Origin: Ruania suaedae
GTDB taxonomy: Bacteria > Actinomycetota > Actinomycetes > Actinomycetales > Beutenbergiaceae
DNA: 64,000 nucleotides
NCBI RefSeq assembly: GCF_021049265.1
Contig: NZ_CP088018.1
Span: 1,116,001-1,180,000, forward strand
Direction: 5' to 3'
Made by a program: the position numbers and the translations under genes. The notes under the pieces are model-generated. The model did not search any database, was not told the DNA's origin, and worked only from the letters and a program-made list of their open reading frames with translations. Positions 50,618-58,960 of this stretch are shown piece after piece (the first letter of the stretch is position 1; each line of letters starts with the position of its first letter).

Positions 50618-51304
50618 TCAGTCGGTGACGGCCGTCCGGCGGGGCACTCGCGTGCGGGCGGGGAGCACCTCCGCGGCGATCTGCTTCTTGCTCGCCGCGA
50701 AGGAGCAGATCGGGCAGGTGGTGAGGTTGTGCCGCTGCGCCGGGCAGTATTCGCGGCCGAAGTAGATGATCTGCAGATGGCGGCGGTTCCAGGTCTCGCG
50801 CGCGAAGACCTTCTTCAGGTCGGCCTCGACCTTGTCCACCGCGGTGCCGGTGCTCAGGCCCCATCGCCGGGCGAGGCGGAAGATGTGGGTATCCACCGGG
50901 AACGCGGGCAGGCCGAAGCCCTGGGCCATCACGACGCTCGCGGTCTTGTGGCCGACGCCGGCGAGGCCCTCGAGGAACTCCCAATCGGGGCGGACCTGAC
51001 CGCCGGCTTCCACGATCTGGCCGGCCGCCGTCCAGAGGTTCCTCGCCTTGGTGGGCGCGAGCCCCACCTGCCGGATCAACTCGAGGATGCGCTCCGGGCC
51101 GAGGGCGAGCATCTGCGCGGGCGTGCTGGCCTCGGCGAACAGCGCGGGCGTGACCTGGTTGACCTTGGCGTCGGTGGTCTGCGCGGACAGGGCGACCGCC
51201 ACCAGCAGCGTGTAGACGTTGGTGTGGTCGAGGGCGATCGGGGGGTCGGGATAGAGATCGTCGAGGATCTCGCTGATCCGCTCTGCCTTCTCCGCCCGCC
51301 GCAC
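50618..51304 (-). CDS. nth: endonuclease III (DNA glycosylase/AP lyase)
   Basis: Removes oxidised pyrimidines and cleaves abasic sites. 228 residues from GTG 51304. Catalytic Lys120 in the hairpin LAGVGHKTASVV and Asp138 in FPVDTHIFRLARR are present. The C-terminal cluster region reads YC-x9-C-x2-C (Cys187, Cys197, Cys200); the canonical Nth pattern is C-x6-C-x2-C-x5-C, so the spacing differs and the fourth Cys is absent. GTG 51304 is chosen because TACGAT stands 6 bp upstream of it, while ATG 51331 lies upstream of that box. Confidence 0.92.
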   Translation of the reverse strand: MRRAEKAERISEILDDLYPDPPIALDHTNVYTLLVAVALSAQTTDAKVNQVTPALFAEASTPAQMLALGPERILELIRQVGLAPTKARNLWTAAGQIVEAGGQVRPDWEFLEGLAGVGHKTASVVMAQGFGLPAFPVDTHIFRLARRWGLSTGTAVDKVEADLKKVFARETWNRRHLQIIYFGREYCPAQRHNLTTCPICSFAASKKQIAAEVLPARTRVPRRTAVTD

Positions 51305-51310
51305 GTCGCC

Positions 51311-51316
51311 ATCGTA
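51311..51316 (-). promoter_or_regulatory. leaderless -10 box for nth
   Basis: TACGAT on the minus strand, 6 bp before GTG 51304; it decides the nth start. Confidence 0.55.
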
Positions 51317-51354
51317 CCGACGGCGGGGCATGCGAGGGGTCCGTGGAAATATCC

Positions 51355-51385
51355 GTGACACCACCGGCGTTGTGAGCGATAGACT
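51355..51385 (+). promoter_or_regulatory. promoter of ssrA
   Basis: GTGACA (51355-51360) with GATAGA at 17 bp or TAGACT at 19 bp. Predicts a precursor whose 5' end is trimmed to position 51439. Confidence 0.55.
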
Positions 51386-51438
51386 GATGCAACGCCGTCG
51401 GTGGCCTCCGGGCCGGTGAGGGCGTGACAACTGAACAG

Positions 51439-51807
51439 GGGGGTGATCGGTTTCGACGACGGTTGTCGTTCCAGGAGAAGCGGGCCGAGGATGCAAGGTC
51501 ATCTCGTCAAACGCTCCTTGCAAACCAATAGGTGCCGATTCCAAGCGCACCGACTTCGCACTCGCCGCCTGAGCGAGTCCTGAAGTCCGTCAGCCCGGGG
51601 TAGCTCTCGCCCCGGTTCCTGGCGTCAGCTAGAGAGCCACTGCTCGTAACCCTCGTCATCGGGGTTGCGGGGACTTCTAGATGACTGGGCCCGTCAGCGA
51701 CTTGTCTGTGTGATCGCTGGGGCCGAGAAAATCTACTAGCAGACTGCGCCCGGAGAAGTCCTGGTTCCGCACTGTCGGACGCGGGTTCGATTCCCGCCAC
51801 CTCCACC
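51439..51807 (+). ncRNA. ssrA: transfer-messenger RNA (tmRNA)
   Basis: Rescues stalled ribosomes and tags the nascent chain for proteolysis. The 5' end GGGGGTGATCGGTTTCGAC and the 3' end GGTTCGATTCCCGCCACCTCC form the tRNA-like domain, with acceptor pairs GGGGGTG/CACCTCC. The tag reading frame at 51534-51569 encodes ADSKRTDFALAA, ended by TGA at 51570; the LAA end is the ClpXP degron. Pseudoknot-rich sequence fills the rest. The genome reads ACCCA after the acceptor stem, so the CCA tail appears not to be encoded exactly. Length is about 369 nt. Confidence 0.96.
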
Positions 51808-51809
51808 CA

Positions 51810-51848
51810 GAAGCGCCGCGGGCCACCTTGCGTGGTGCGCGGCGCTTC
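51810..51848 (+). terminator. terminator of ssrA
   Basis: An 11-bp perfect stem (GAAGCGCCGCG / CGCGGCGCTTC) with an inner CCAC/GTGG pairing, starting 3 nt after the tmRNA acceptor. Confidence 0.88.
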
Positions 51849-51957
51849 GTCGTCGGCGGGCGATGATGCCACCACAGCATCGAGGCCGACACGGCTTGCC
51901 GCTGCGACCCGGCGCACCGCTAGGGTTTCGGCCAGGGGCTGACACCGAGGAGGGCCG

Positions 51958-52923
51958 ATGTCCGCGCACGCGATCGTGACCGACGGATTGCGCAAGAGCT
52001 ATCGAGGGGTGCGGCGCCGCGTCGCCGTGGACGGCCTGGACCTGCGGGTCCCGGCCGGCGGTGTACACGGGTTCCTCGGGCCGAACGGTTCGGGCAAGAC
52101 CACCACGATCCGGATGCTGCTCGGCCTCATCCGCCCGGACGAGGGCAGGATCCGCATCTTCGACCAGGACGTTCCCGCCCAGCTCCCTGGCGTGATCGCG
52201 CGGGTCGGAGCGATCGTCGAATCGCCGAAGTTCTTCCCGACCTTCACCGGGCGGCAGAACCTGGAGCTGCTCGCCTCCGCGATTGGCACCCGACGGAGGC
52301 GCGTGGCCCAGGTCCTCTCCGAGACCGGTCTGTCCGATCGCGGTGATGACCGCTTCGCCACCTACTCCCTCGGCATGAAGCAGCGGCTGGCCATCGCAGC
52401 CACGCTGCTGAAGGAGCCCGACCTGCTGATCTTCGACGAGCCGACCAACGGTCTCGACCCGGCCGGGATCCACGAGATCCGCACCACGATGCGCCGCCTC
52501 GCCGACGAGGGGCGCACCGTGCTGGTCAGCAGCCACATCCTGGCCGAGGTGGAGCAGATCGCCGACACCGTCTCGATCATCGGGCGTGGCCGGCTCATCG
52601 CCTCCGGCTCGGTGGCCGAGATCATCGGTGATCGCGCCCAGTCCGTGCGCGTGGTGGTGCGACCGGACGAGGCCGAGCGCGCCCAGGGCGTCCTGACCGC
52701 CGCGGGCATGAGCGTGCACCCCGATCAGGAGGCACTGCTCGTCGACGGCGCTACCGACCCTGCCCAGGTGAACCGGGTGCTCGCCCAGCACGAGGTCTAC
52801 GCGAGCGAGCTGGGTGCCACGCGCGTCGGGCTGGAGTCGGTCTTCCTCGAGCTCACCCACGACACCGAGATGGGGCGCAGTCGGCGCCGAGATCGTCGTC
52901 GTGGCACGGAGGAGGGCGCATGA
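51958..52923 (+). CDS. ABC transporter ATP-binding protein (CcmA/bacitracin-type)
   Basis: 321 residues. Walker A FLGPNGSGKTTTIR, signature as YSLGMKQRLAIA (Leu-Gly instead of SGG, usual for BcrA-type ATPases), Walker B LLIFDEPTNGLDP and His in VSSHILAEVEQ. LTFTGRQNL-type FPTFTGRQNLELL is also BcrA-like. The C-terminal ~85 residues carry the extra domain and a basic tail RSRRRDRRRG. ATGA overlap with the permease that follows. Cargo unknown; relatives export peptides or maintain the membrane. Confidence 0.92.
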   Translation: MSAHAIVTDGLRKSYRGVRRRVAVDGLDLRVPAGGVHGFLGPNGSGKTTTIRMLLGLIRPDEGRIRIFDQDVPAQLPGVIARVGAIVESPKFFPTFTGRQNLELLASAIGTRRRRVAQVLSETGLSDRGDDRFATYSLGMKQRLAIAATLLKEPDLLIFDEPTNGLDPAGIHEIRTTMRRLADEGRTVLVSSHILAEVEQIADTVSIIGRGRLIASGSVAEIIGDRAQSVRVVVRPDEAERAQGVLTAAGMSVHPDQEALLVDGATDPAQVNRVLAQHEVYASELGATRVGLESVFLELTHDTEMGRSRRRDRRRGTEEGA

Positions 52924-53900
52924 TGCTGCTGCGTACCGAGCTACGCCGGTTGCGGCTGCGGCGCCTGGTGTGGCTGTTCGTCGTCGCCGGGATCCTGGGC
53001 TCCTTCTTCGTGCTGTTCACCACCTGGGCCTCCGCCCAGCCGATCACCGACGAGATGCGCGAGCAGGCCGAGGCCGCCTACCAGCGTGAGCTGGAGAACT
53101 GGGAGGAGGACGGCGAGCAGATGGTCGCCGACTGCCTGGAGCAGGAGGAGCTCGAGGCCGAGGCCCAGGGCGGGCCGGTCGACTTCGGGTGCGACCAGAT
53201 GGAGCCCCAGCGCGAGTGGTTCCTGCCGTACGAGACCACGCTGGCCCAGCACGTGAACTTCACCGGCGTGCCCACCGCCGTCATGGTGCTGGGGATCGTC
53301 GGCCTGGCCATCGGCACCACGGCGGTGGCAGCGGAGTTCTCCAGCGGCGCCATGGCCACCTTGCTCACCTTCCAGCCGCGGCGCCTGCGGGTCTATGCCG
53401 CCAAGGTCGGGGCGGTCGCGCTCACGGCGGTGCCCCTCTCGCTGTTGCTCACTGGCATCCTCGCCGTCGGGATGTGGGCCGTGTACGAGATCCGGGGCCT
53501 CGACGCGAGTGTCGATGACCCGCTGGTCTGGACGGCGGTCCGGGCCCTACTGCTGCTCCCGGCTGCGGCCGTCGTCGGCGCCGTCCTCGCCTTCCTGGTG
53601 AGGTCCACCGCCGTCGTGCTGGCCGTGGTGGCCGGCTTCGCCATCGCCTGGGAGGCGATCGGTGTCAATGTCGCCCAGGCCCTCACGCCGTTCTCGATCC
53701 GCGCCAACCTCATGGGCTGGCTGCAGTACGGGCACACCTACTGGGTGCAGGAGTGTGAGGCCCAGGCCGACGGCATGCTGGTGTGCGATGGCATCGAGCA
53801 CACCATCTCCTTCGCCTGGAGCGCCGGATTCCTGGCCGTGGTCGGGGTGGCGCTGCTCGCCGTCGGGGCGTTGGTCTTCCGCCGCCGCGACCTGTCCTGA
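52920..53900 (+). CDS. ABC-2 type permease partner
   Basis: 326 residues. Helix 1 (LVWLFVVAGILGSFFVLFT) is followed by an acidic extracytoplasmic loop (about 40-110) with two Cys (DCLEQEE, FGCDQME), then five helices (about 115-320) including TTAVAAEFSSGAMATLLTFQPRRLRVYAAK, a block typical of BcrB-like permeases. Pairs with the preceding ATPase. The stop is 17 bp from a convergent gene. Confidence 0.88.
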   Translation: MMLLRTELRRLRLRRLVWLFVVAGILGSFFVLFTTWASAQPITDEMREQAEAAYQRELENWEEDGEQMVADCLEQEELEAEAQGGPVDFGCDQMEPQREWFLPYETTLAQHVNFTGVPTAVMVLGIVGLAIGTTAVAAEFSSGAMATLLTFQPRRLRVYAAKVGAVALTAVPLSLLLTGILAVGMWAVYEIRGLDASVDDPLVWTAVRALLLLPAAAVVGAVLAFLVRSTAVVLAVVAGFAIAWEAIGVNVAQALTPFSIRANLMGWLQYGHTYWVQECEAQADGMLVCDGIEHTISFAWSAGFLAVVGVALLAVGALVFRRRDLS

Positions 53901-53916
53901 ACCCCGTGCCGGCAGC

Positions 53917-54687
53917 TCAGCGGAAGCGCTGCACGGCCAGCGGGGCGGCCTCGGCGATCTCCCGGACGGCCGGGTGCTCGCGGCGGGCGAGGATCTCACC
54001 GATCGGGCCGCTGGCCACGAACTGACCGTCGGCCAGGAAGTGCACGGTCGGGCACATCCGCTCCACCAGCTCCAGATCATGGGTGATGACCACTGCGGCC
54101 GTACCCAGCCGTGCCAGCAGTGCCCCCAGACTCCGGGCCATGTCCCCGCGCGACTGCGGGTCCACCGCGGTGAACGGCTCGTCCAGCACCAGGATCTCGG
54201 GCCGGGTGGCCAGTGCCGTGGCCAGCGCCACCCGCTGGCGCTCACCGCCGGAGAGGGTGATCATCACCCGGGTGGCGAACTGCTCCGGGAGGGCGACGGC
54301 GTCCAGCAGCTCCGCGGTCGAGGTCGCGTGGGTGCGACCCGCCTTCCGAGCCTCCTTCAGCGCCACCTTGAGATTGCCCGCCACCGTCAGCCGGGGGTCG
54401 GAGATGCTCAGGGAGTCCTGCGACTGGAACCGCACGGCCGCGGTGAAGTCCTTCTTCACCTTCCGGGGCAACCGGCTCACCGACCGCCCGTCGTAGGTGA
54501 CGTCGCCGCGGGTGGGCCGCAGGCTTCCGCGCAGCAGCCGCGCCAGGGTCGTCTTGCCGATGCCGGAGGGTCCGATGATGCCGACCGGGGAGTCTCCGGA
54601 GGTGATCGTCAGGTCGACGCCGCGGATGACCTCGTTGCCGGGGTAGCCACCCCAGAGTTCGTGGGCCTGCAGGACCGTACCGGCCAT
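53917..54687 (-). CDS. stand-alone ABC ATP-binding protein (peptide/nickel-type)
   Basis: 256 residues of the DppD/OppF-like ATPase family: Walker A IIGPSGIGKTTLAR, Q-loop RFQSQDSLSI, signature TLSGGERQRVALA, Walker B ILVLDEPFTAVDP and His in VITHDLELV. No permease or binding protein lies next to it, so it may serve a transporter encoded elsewhere. AAGGAG is 10 nt before ATG 54687 and 4 nt before GTG 54693; either may be used. Confidence 0.85.
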   Translation of the reverse strand: MAGTVLQAHELWGGYPGNEVIRGVDLTITSGDSPVGIIGPSGIGKTTLARLLRGSLRPTRGDVTYDGRSVSRLPRKVKKDFTAAVRFQSQDSLSISDPRLTVAGNLKVALKEARKAGRTHATSTAELLDAVALPEQFATRVMITLSGGERQRVALATALATRPEILVLDEPFTAVDPQSRGDMARSLGALLARLGTAAVVITHDLELVERMCPTVHFLADGQFVASGPIGEILARREHPAVREIAEAAPLAVQRFR

Positions 54688-54778
54688 GGGCACTGTGCTC
54701 CTTCGTCGGGTGGCAGGGATCTTCCTGCATGCTATCCGCCCCGCCGCGATGCCTGGGCCCGGGGAGCTGCGCTGCGGG

Positions 54779-55942
54779 TCAGCGGGGGAGGGGGCCCAGC
54801 AGCACGCCTGCCATCGCCGCGTGCGCAGAGTCCTCGCTGCTGGGGTGGAACATGCCCGCGAGCACGTCCCGGTAGAGGCGGCTCAGCTCGTGCTCGCTGC
54901 GGTAGGCCGCTCCGCCGGCCACCTGGACCGAGGCTGTCACCACCTCGCGGGCCACCTCGGTCGCCCGCCACTTCAGGGCCGACAGCCGCGGGAACCAGAG
55001 CTCGCCGTGGTCGGCCCGCTCGTCGACGTCCCGGGCGAGGGCCTCGATCTGCTGCCCCACGCCGTCCAGGCGGATGCCGGCACTCGCGATCCGGCGGCGG
55101 ACGTCCGGGTCGGCGGCCAGGGTGGCCCCGTCGTTCTTCCGCGAGGTCCGGCGCTGCGCGGCCTCGGCTGCCAGCGTCAGGGCACGCTCGGCGATACCGG
55201 TGTAGACCGAGGCGAGCAGGATCTCGAAGCAGGCGAAGATGCCGAAGATCAACGGATCGTTGCTCGGCCCCGGATCGATCCGGCGGATCACGCGATCGGC
55301 GGGGGCGTGCGCACGCCGCAGGATCGTCGTCCGGGACTGCGACGCCCGCTGGCCGAGGGTGTCCCAGTCGTCGAGAATCTCGACGCGATCGGCGCTGACC
55401 TCCTCCCGGTCCAGGAACGCGAAAACCGACTTCGGGGCGTCCGGGCTGCTGGCATCGGTGCCGAACACGCCCAGGCGGGTCCACGCGGGCGAGAGGGAGG
55501 TGAAGATCTTCGTCCCGCTGAAGCGGTAGCCGCCCTCGCCGTCGGGGTCGGCCTCGGACGTGGAGCCGAAGAGCATGAGGTCGTTGCCCGGCTCGGAGAT
55601 GCCGAAGGCATAGATCTCGCCGGCGGCGGCGCCGGTGAGCACCTCGTCGGCGAAGTCCTCACCGCGGGCGTGCACCACGTTCGCCACGGCGACCCACACG
55701 TGGTGCATGTTCACCGCCAGCGCCGTGGCCGGCGCTGCACCGGCGAGGCTGCGCTGGGCGCGGGTGAGGTCACGCAGGCTCGCGCCGCCACCACCGAGCC
55801 CGGCGGGCACGTGCACGGCCAGGTAGCCGGCATCGACCAGGTCGCGCAGGTCCTCGTCGAAGAAGTCGTTGTCGTGGTCGTAGCGCCCGGCACGCTCGCG
55901 GATCCTCGCCAGCAGGTCGGGGCCCAGGTACTCGTCACTCAC
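54779..55942 (-). CDS. acyl-CoA dehydrogenase-like flavoprotein
   Basis: 387 residues of the acyl-CoA dehydrogenase fold: N-terminal helical domain with VPAGLGGGGASLRDLTRAQRSLA, the FAD-binding strand YAFGISEPGNDLM and GYRFSGTKIFTSLSPAW, and the C-terminal helices with VQVAGGAAYRSEHELSRLYRD. The position usually held by the catalytic Glu is not evident, so a monooxygenase-type member (DszC/NcnH-like) is also possible. The GTG at 55942 is 6 bp after a TACCCT box (55954-55949), again leaderless. Confidence 0.88.
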   Translation of the reverse strand: MSDEYLGPDLLARIRERAGRYDHDNDFFDEDLRDLVDAGYLAVHVPAGLGGGGASLRDLTRAQRSLAGAAPATALAVNMHHVWVAVANVVHARGEDFADEVLTGAAAGEIYAFGISEPGNDLMLFGSTSEADPDGEGGYRFSGTKIFTSLSPAWTRLGVFGTDASSPDAPKSVFAFLDREEVSADRVEILDDWDTLGQRASQSRTTILRRAHAPADRVIRRIDPGPSNDPLIFGIFACFEILLASVYTGIAERALTLAAEAAQRRTSRKNDGATLAADPDVRRRIASAGIRLDGVGQQIEALARDVDERADHGELWFPRLSALKWRATEVAREVVTASVQVAGGAAYRSEHELSRLYRDVLAGMFHPSSEDSAHAAMAGVLLGPLPR

Positions 55943-56038
55943 GTGTCCAGGGTATCGACGATCCCCGGTCTCGCTCCTGATGCCTCGTGGACACCGCAAC
56001 AGCCCGGCGCCGCGGCTACACACCCGGCGTGGACCAGA

Positions 56039-56070
56039 TGTGACAGATGTGATGCATGTGACTGCTGTGA
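56039..56070 (+). repeat. 9-bp-period TGTGA array upstream of hup
   Basis: TGTGA begins at 56039, 56048, 56057 and 56066, an exact 9-bp period, within units such as AGATGTGAC. Degenerate versions flank both ends (about 56030 and 56075). It lies in the 270-bp gap between the acyl-CoA dehydrogenase-like gene and hup. A further direct repeat GTCGAAATG occurs at 56092 and 56124. Confidence 0.75.
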
Positions 56071-56169
56071 AGACTGTCCGCCGTCGATCCGGTCGAAATG
56101 GCGGAAACACGCCGAGAAACGCCGTCGAAATGCCCGCACACGGCGGCCGTCGTCGTAGTGTGACCGCAG

Positions 56170-56189
56170 CGCTCCCCGATCGGGGAGCG
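56170..56189. promoter_or_regulatory. 20-bp perfect palindrome in the hup leader
   Basis: CGCTCCCCGATCGGGGAGCG is self-complementary over its whole length and ends 23 bp before the hup GTG, just ahead of the GAAGGGA ribosome site. It could be an operator or an RNA hairpin controlling translation. Confidence 0.65.
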
Positions 56190-56212
56190 GCCACGAACGA
56201 AGGGAAAACTCC

Positions 56213-56494
56213 GTGTCCGTCAACCGCACTGAGCTCGTTGCCGCCATCGCCGAGAAGGCTGGACTGACCAAGACCGACGCCGACGCCGCCCTGGGCGCGC
56301 TGCAGGAGGTCCTCGTGGAGTCCCTCGGCAAGGGCGAGGCCGTCAAGGTCACCGGCCTGCTCTCCGTGGAGCGCGTCGAGCGCGCCGCTCGCACCGGACG
56401 CAACCCGCGCACGGGCGAGGAGATCCAGATCCCGGCCGGCTACGGCGTCAAGGTCTCCGCCGGTTCGGCCCTGAAGAAGGCCGTCACCAAGTGA
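56213..56494 (+). CDS. hup: HU family nucleoid-associated protein
   Basis: 93 residues, a short HU lacking the Lys/Ala-rich tail of mycobacterial and streptomycete HupB/HupS. It has LVAAIAEKAGLTKTDADAALGAL at the dimer helices and the DNA-binding arm VERAARTGRNPRTGEEIQIPAG, cited by ends, with the Pro of RNPRTG that kinks DNA. GTG start with GAAGGGA upstream. Followed by two stem-loops, so monocistronic. Confidence 0.97.
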   Translation: MSVNRTELVAAIAEKAGLTKTDADAALGALQEVLVESLGKGEAVKVTGLLSVERVERAARTGRNPRTGEEIQIPAGYGVKVSAGSALKKAVTK

Positions 56495-56499
56495 TCCAG

Positions 56500-56519
56500 G
56501 GCGGCCGCTGACGGCCGCC
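56500..56519 (+). terminator. first stem-loop after hup
   Basis: GGCGGCC-GCTGAC-GGCCGCC, 7-bp stem, 5 nt past the hup stop. Confidence 0.6.
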
Positions 56520-56526
56520 GTCGGAA

Positions 56527-56552
56527 GGGGCGTGGGAGTGATCCCGCGCCCC
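56527..56552 (+). terminator. second, stronger terminator after hup
   Basis: An 11-position stem (GGGGCGTGGGA / TCCCGCGCCCC, one mismatch) with GTGA loop, followed by TTCGTCAT. Confidence 0.8.
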
Positions 56553-56620
56553 TTCGTCATGTCCGGGACTCCTCGCGTTCCCGTCACGCAAGCCCGGTCC
56601 GGGTTTCGTACACTGGTGGT

Positions 56621-56956
56621 ATGAGCCAGCCGAGCGAGCCGACGCATCAGGACCCCCAGCGCGCTGGAGGATCCACGGACGTGCTGGAGCGCGAGGAGAC
56701 GCGCGAGCAGGCCTCACCCGGGGATGCCGAGCGCTACTCGCACTATGTGAAGAAGGAGAAGATCACCGCCGCCTCCGTCTCCGGTGGGCCGGTGGTGGCA
56801 CTCTGCGGCAAGGTGTGGACCCCGAACCGGGACCCGAAGAAGTACCCGATCTGCCCGGCGTGCAAGGAGATCTACGAGAGCATGACCGGCGGCGGCGGCG
56901 ACGGCGAGGACTCCGGCGGGCGCCGCGGATTCTTCGGCTTCGGCTCCAAGAAGTGA
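56621..56956 (+). CDS. DUF3039 protein
   Basis: 111 residues. An acidic disordered N-terminus, then the DUF3039 core ERYSHYVKKEKITAASVSGGPVVALCGKVWTPNRDPKKYPICPACKEIYE, quoted by ends, with Cys in ALCGKVW and the CPAC knuckle that may bind a metal. A Gly/Asp-rich tail ends in GFFGFGSKK. Function unknown. It is translationally coupled (GTGA) to the helicase that follows, as is usual in actinobacteria. TACACT ends 6 bp before the ATG, so it is probably leaderless. Confidence 0.9.
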   Translation: MSQPSEPTHQDPQRAGGSTDVLEREETREQASPGDAERYSHYVKKEKITAASVSGGPVVALCGKVWTPNRDPKKYPICPACKEIYESMTGGGGDGEDSGGRRGFFGFGSKK

Positions 56957-58788
56957 CGGGGCCGAACACTTCGGCCACCACGCAGAGCAGCGGGACAGCC
57001 TCCACCATGCCGGCCGTGCCGGCGGGCTCGACGAGTGCGGCCTCCAACCTTCCGCCCGCCTATCCGGCACGCGCACCCTGGGGCACCGCCTCCCGGCTGC
57101 GCGCCTGGCAGGCCGCCGCGCTGGAGTCCTACCTGGCGCGCAACCCGCGCGACTTCCTGGCCGTGGCCACGCCGGGCGCCGGGAAGACGACCTTCGCGCT
57201 GCGGGTGGCCACCGAGCTGCTGGAGCAGCGGATGATCCAGCGCGTGACCGTCGTCGCGCCGACCGAGCACCTCAAGACGCAGTGGGCCGACGCGGCGGGC
57301 CGGGTCGGTATCCGGATCGACCCGAACTTCCGCAACGCCCAGGGCCGCCAGGGCGCGGCCTACGACGGCGTCGCCCTCACCTACGCGCAGGTGGCGGCCA
57401 ACCCGAACCTGCACCGCGCACGCACCGAGAATGCCCGCACGCTGGTGATCCTGGACGAGGTGCACCACGCCGGCGATGCGCTCTCGTGGGGCGATGCGAT
57501 CAGGGAGGCCTTCGAGTCGGCCACCCGCAGGCTGTCGCTGACCGGGACGCCGTTCCGGTCCGACACCTCCCCGATCCCGTTCATCACCTACGAGCCCGAT
57601 GCCGACGGGATCCGGCGCTCCCGCGCCGACCACACCTACGGCTACGGTGACGCGCTCCGCGATCACGTGGTCCGGCCGGTGATCTTCCTGTCCTACTCGG
57701 GCCAGATGCGCTGGCGCACGAAGGCCGGGGACGAGGTCAGCGCCCGCCTCGGCGAACCGCTCACCAAGGACATGATCGGCCAGGCCTGGCGCACAGCGCT
57801 GGACCCGGAGGGGGAGTGGATCCCGTCGGTGCTGGCAGCGGCTGACCGGCGGCTGACCGAGGTGCGCCGGCACGTGCCCGACGCCGGCGGCCTGGTGATC
57901 GCCACCGACCAGACCAAGGCCCGCGCCTACGCCGCCCACCTGCAGCGCCTCACCGGGAGGCCACCGGTGGTGGTGCTCTCCGACGACTCCGACGCCTCCC
58001 GCCGGATCGAGGAGTACGCGCAGGGCGACCAGCGCTGGATGGTGGCGGTGCGGATGGTCTCCGAGGGTGTGGACGTGCCGCGGCTGGCGATCGGGGTGTA
58101 TGCCACCTCGACGGCCACACCGCTGTTCTTCGCCCAGGCGGTGGGGCGCTTCGTGCGCGCCCGCAAGCGGGGCGAGACGGCCTCGATCTTCCTGCCCTCG
58201 GTGCCGGTGCTGCTGGCGCTCGCGAACGAGATGGAAGCCGAGCGCGATCACGCCCTCGACCGCAAGTCGGTGGGCGATGAGACGGTCGAGATCTTCGCGG
58301 CCGAGGACGCCGAGTTGGCAGCGGCGAACCGGGACGAGAAGGCCTCCGAGGAGCTGACCCTGCCCGGGTTCGAGGCGCTGGAGGCGCAGGCCTCCTTCGA
58401 CAAGGTGCTCTTCGACGGCGGCGAGTTCGGCATGGGCGCCGAGATGGGCTCGGAGGAGGAGCAGGACTTCCTCGGCATCCCCGGCCTGCTCGACGCCGAC
58501 CAGGTCACCACGCTGCTGCGCTCACGCCAGGCCGACCACGTGGCGGCCCGCCGACGTCAGGGTGCCCCCGAGCCGGCGGCGGTGGACGATCACCGCGTCG
58601 TGGCGGAGCTGCGCAAGGAGCTCAACCAGCTCGTCAAGGCCTGGGCTCGCCGCAGCGGCACGCCGCACGGCGTGGTCCACACGCGCCTGCGGGAGCACTC
58701 CGGCGGCGGCGAGGTCGCCACGGCCTCCGCCGAGCACCTGCGCACCCGGATCACCAAGGTCCGTCGCTGGTTCGTCGGCCAGTCCTGA
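56953..58788 (+). CDS. DEAD/DEAH-box superfamily 2 helicase
   Basis: 611 residues. After a Ser/Thr/Pro-rich start come motif Q-like LRAWQAAALESYLA, motif I AVATPGAGKTTFALR, motif Ia VVAPTEHLKTQW, motif II LVILDEVHHAGD, motif III RLSLTGTPFRSD, motif V MVSEGVDVPRLAIGVYAT and motif VI FAQAVGRFVRARKRGE. This is the SF2 set of an XPB/UvrB-like actinobacterial helicase usually annotated only as DEAD/DEAH helicase. The C-terminal 180 residues are acidic then basic and have no known domain. GTG 56953 overlaps the DUF3039 stop. Confidence 0.92.
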   Translation: MTGPNTSATTQSSGTASTMPAVPAGSTSAASNLPPAYPARAPWGTASRLRAWQAAALESYLARNPRDFLAVATPGAGKTTFALRVATELLEQRMIQRVTVVAPTEHLKTQWADAAGRVGIRIDPNFRNAQGRQGAAYDGVALTYAQVAANPNLHRARTENARTLVILDEVHHAGDALSWGDAIREAFESATRRLSLTGTPFRSDTSPIPFITYEPDADGIRRSRADHTYGYGDALRDHVVRPVIFLSYSGQMRWRTKAGDEVSARLGEPLTKDMIGQAWRTALDPEGEWIPSVLAAADRRLTEVRRHVPDAGGLVIATDQTKARAYAAHLQRLTGRPPVVVLSDDSDASRRIEEYAQGDQRWMVAVRMVSEGVDVPRLAIGVYATSTATPLFFAQAVGRFVRARKRGETASIFLPSVPVLLALANEMEAERDHALDRKSVGDETVEIFAAEDAELAAANRDEKASEELTLPGFEALEAQASFDKVLFDGGEFGMGAEMGSEEEQDFLGIPGLLDADQVTTLLRSRQADHVAARRRQGAPEPAAVDDHRVVAELRKELNQLVKAWARRSGTPHGVVHTRLREHSGGGEVATASAEHLRTRITKVRRWFVGQS

Positions 58789-58870
58789 GCCGGCGGCCGG
58801 CGAGGCCCTCGACTGGCGATCGGGATTCGCGCGGCTGAGGGCGACCGGGCTTCGCGCGGAGAAGGGGCCC

Positions 58871-58919
58871 GGAAGTCAGGGTGAACCGGCCCCAGGGGCC
58901 GAAGAATTGACCCCTGGAG
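58871..58919. repeat. extragenic hairpin repeat, copy B1
   Basis: GGAAGTCAGGGT (inverse of the tail seen in copy A) then CCGGCCCC-A-GGGGCC hairpin and GAAGAATTGACCCC. It lies in the 248-bp convergent gap between the helicase and pncB, which holds no gene. Confidence 0.75.
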
Positions 58920-58960
58920 TGGGACGCGTCCCCGCGCGGCGAGGCGTCGCCGTCGTCGGG

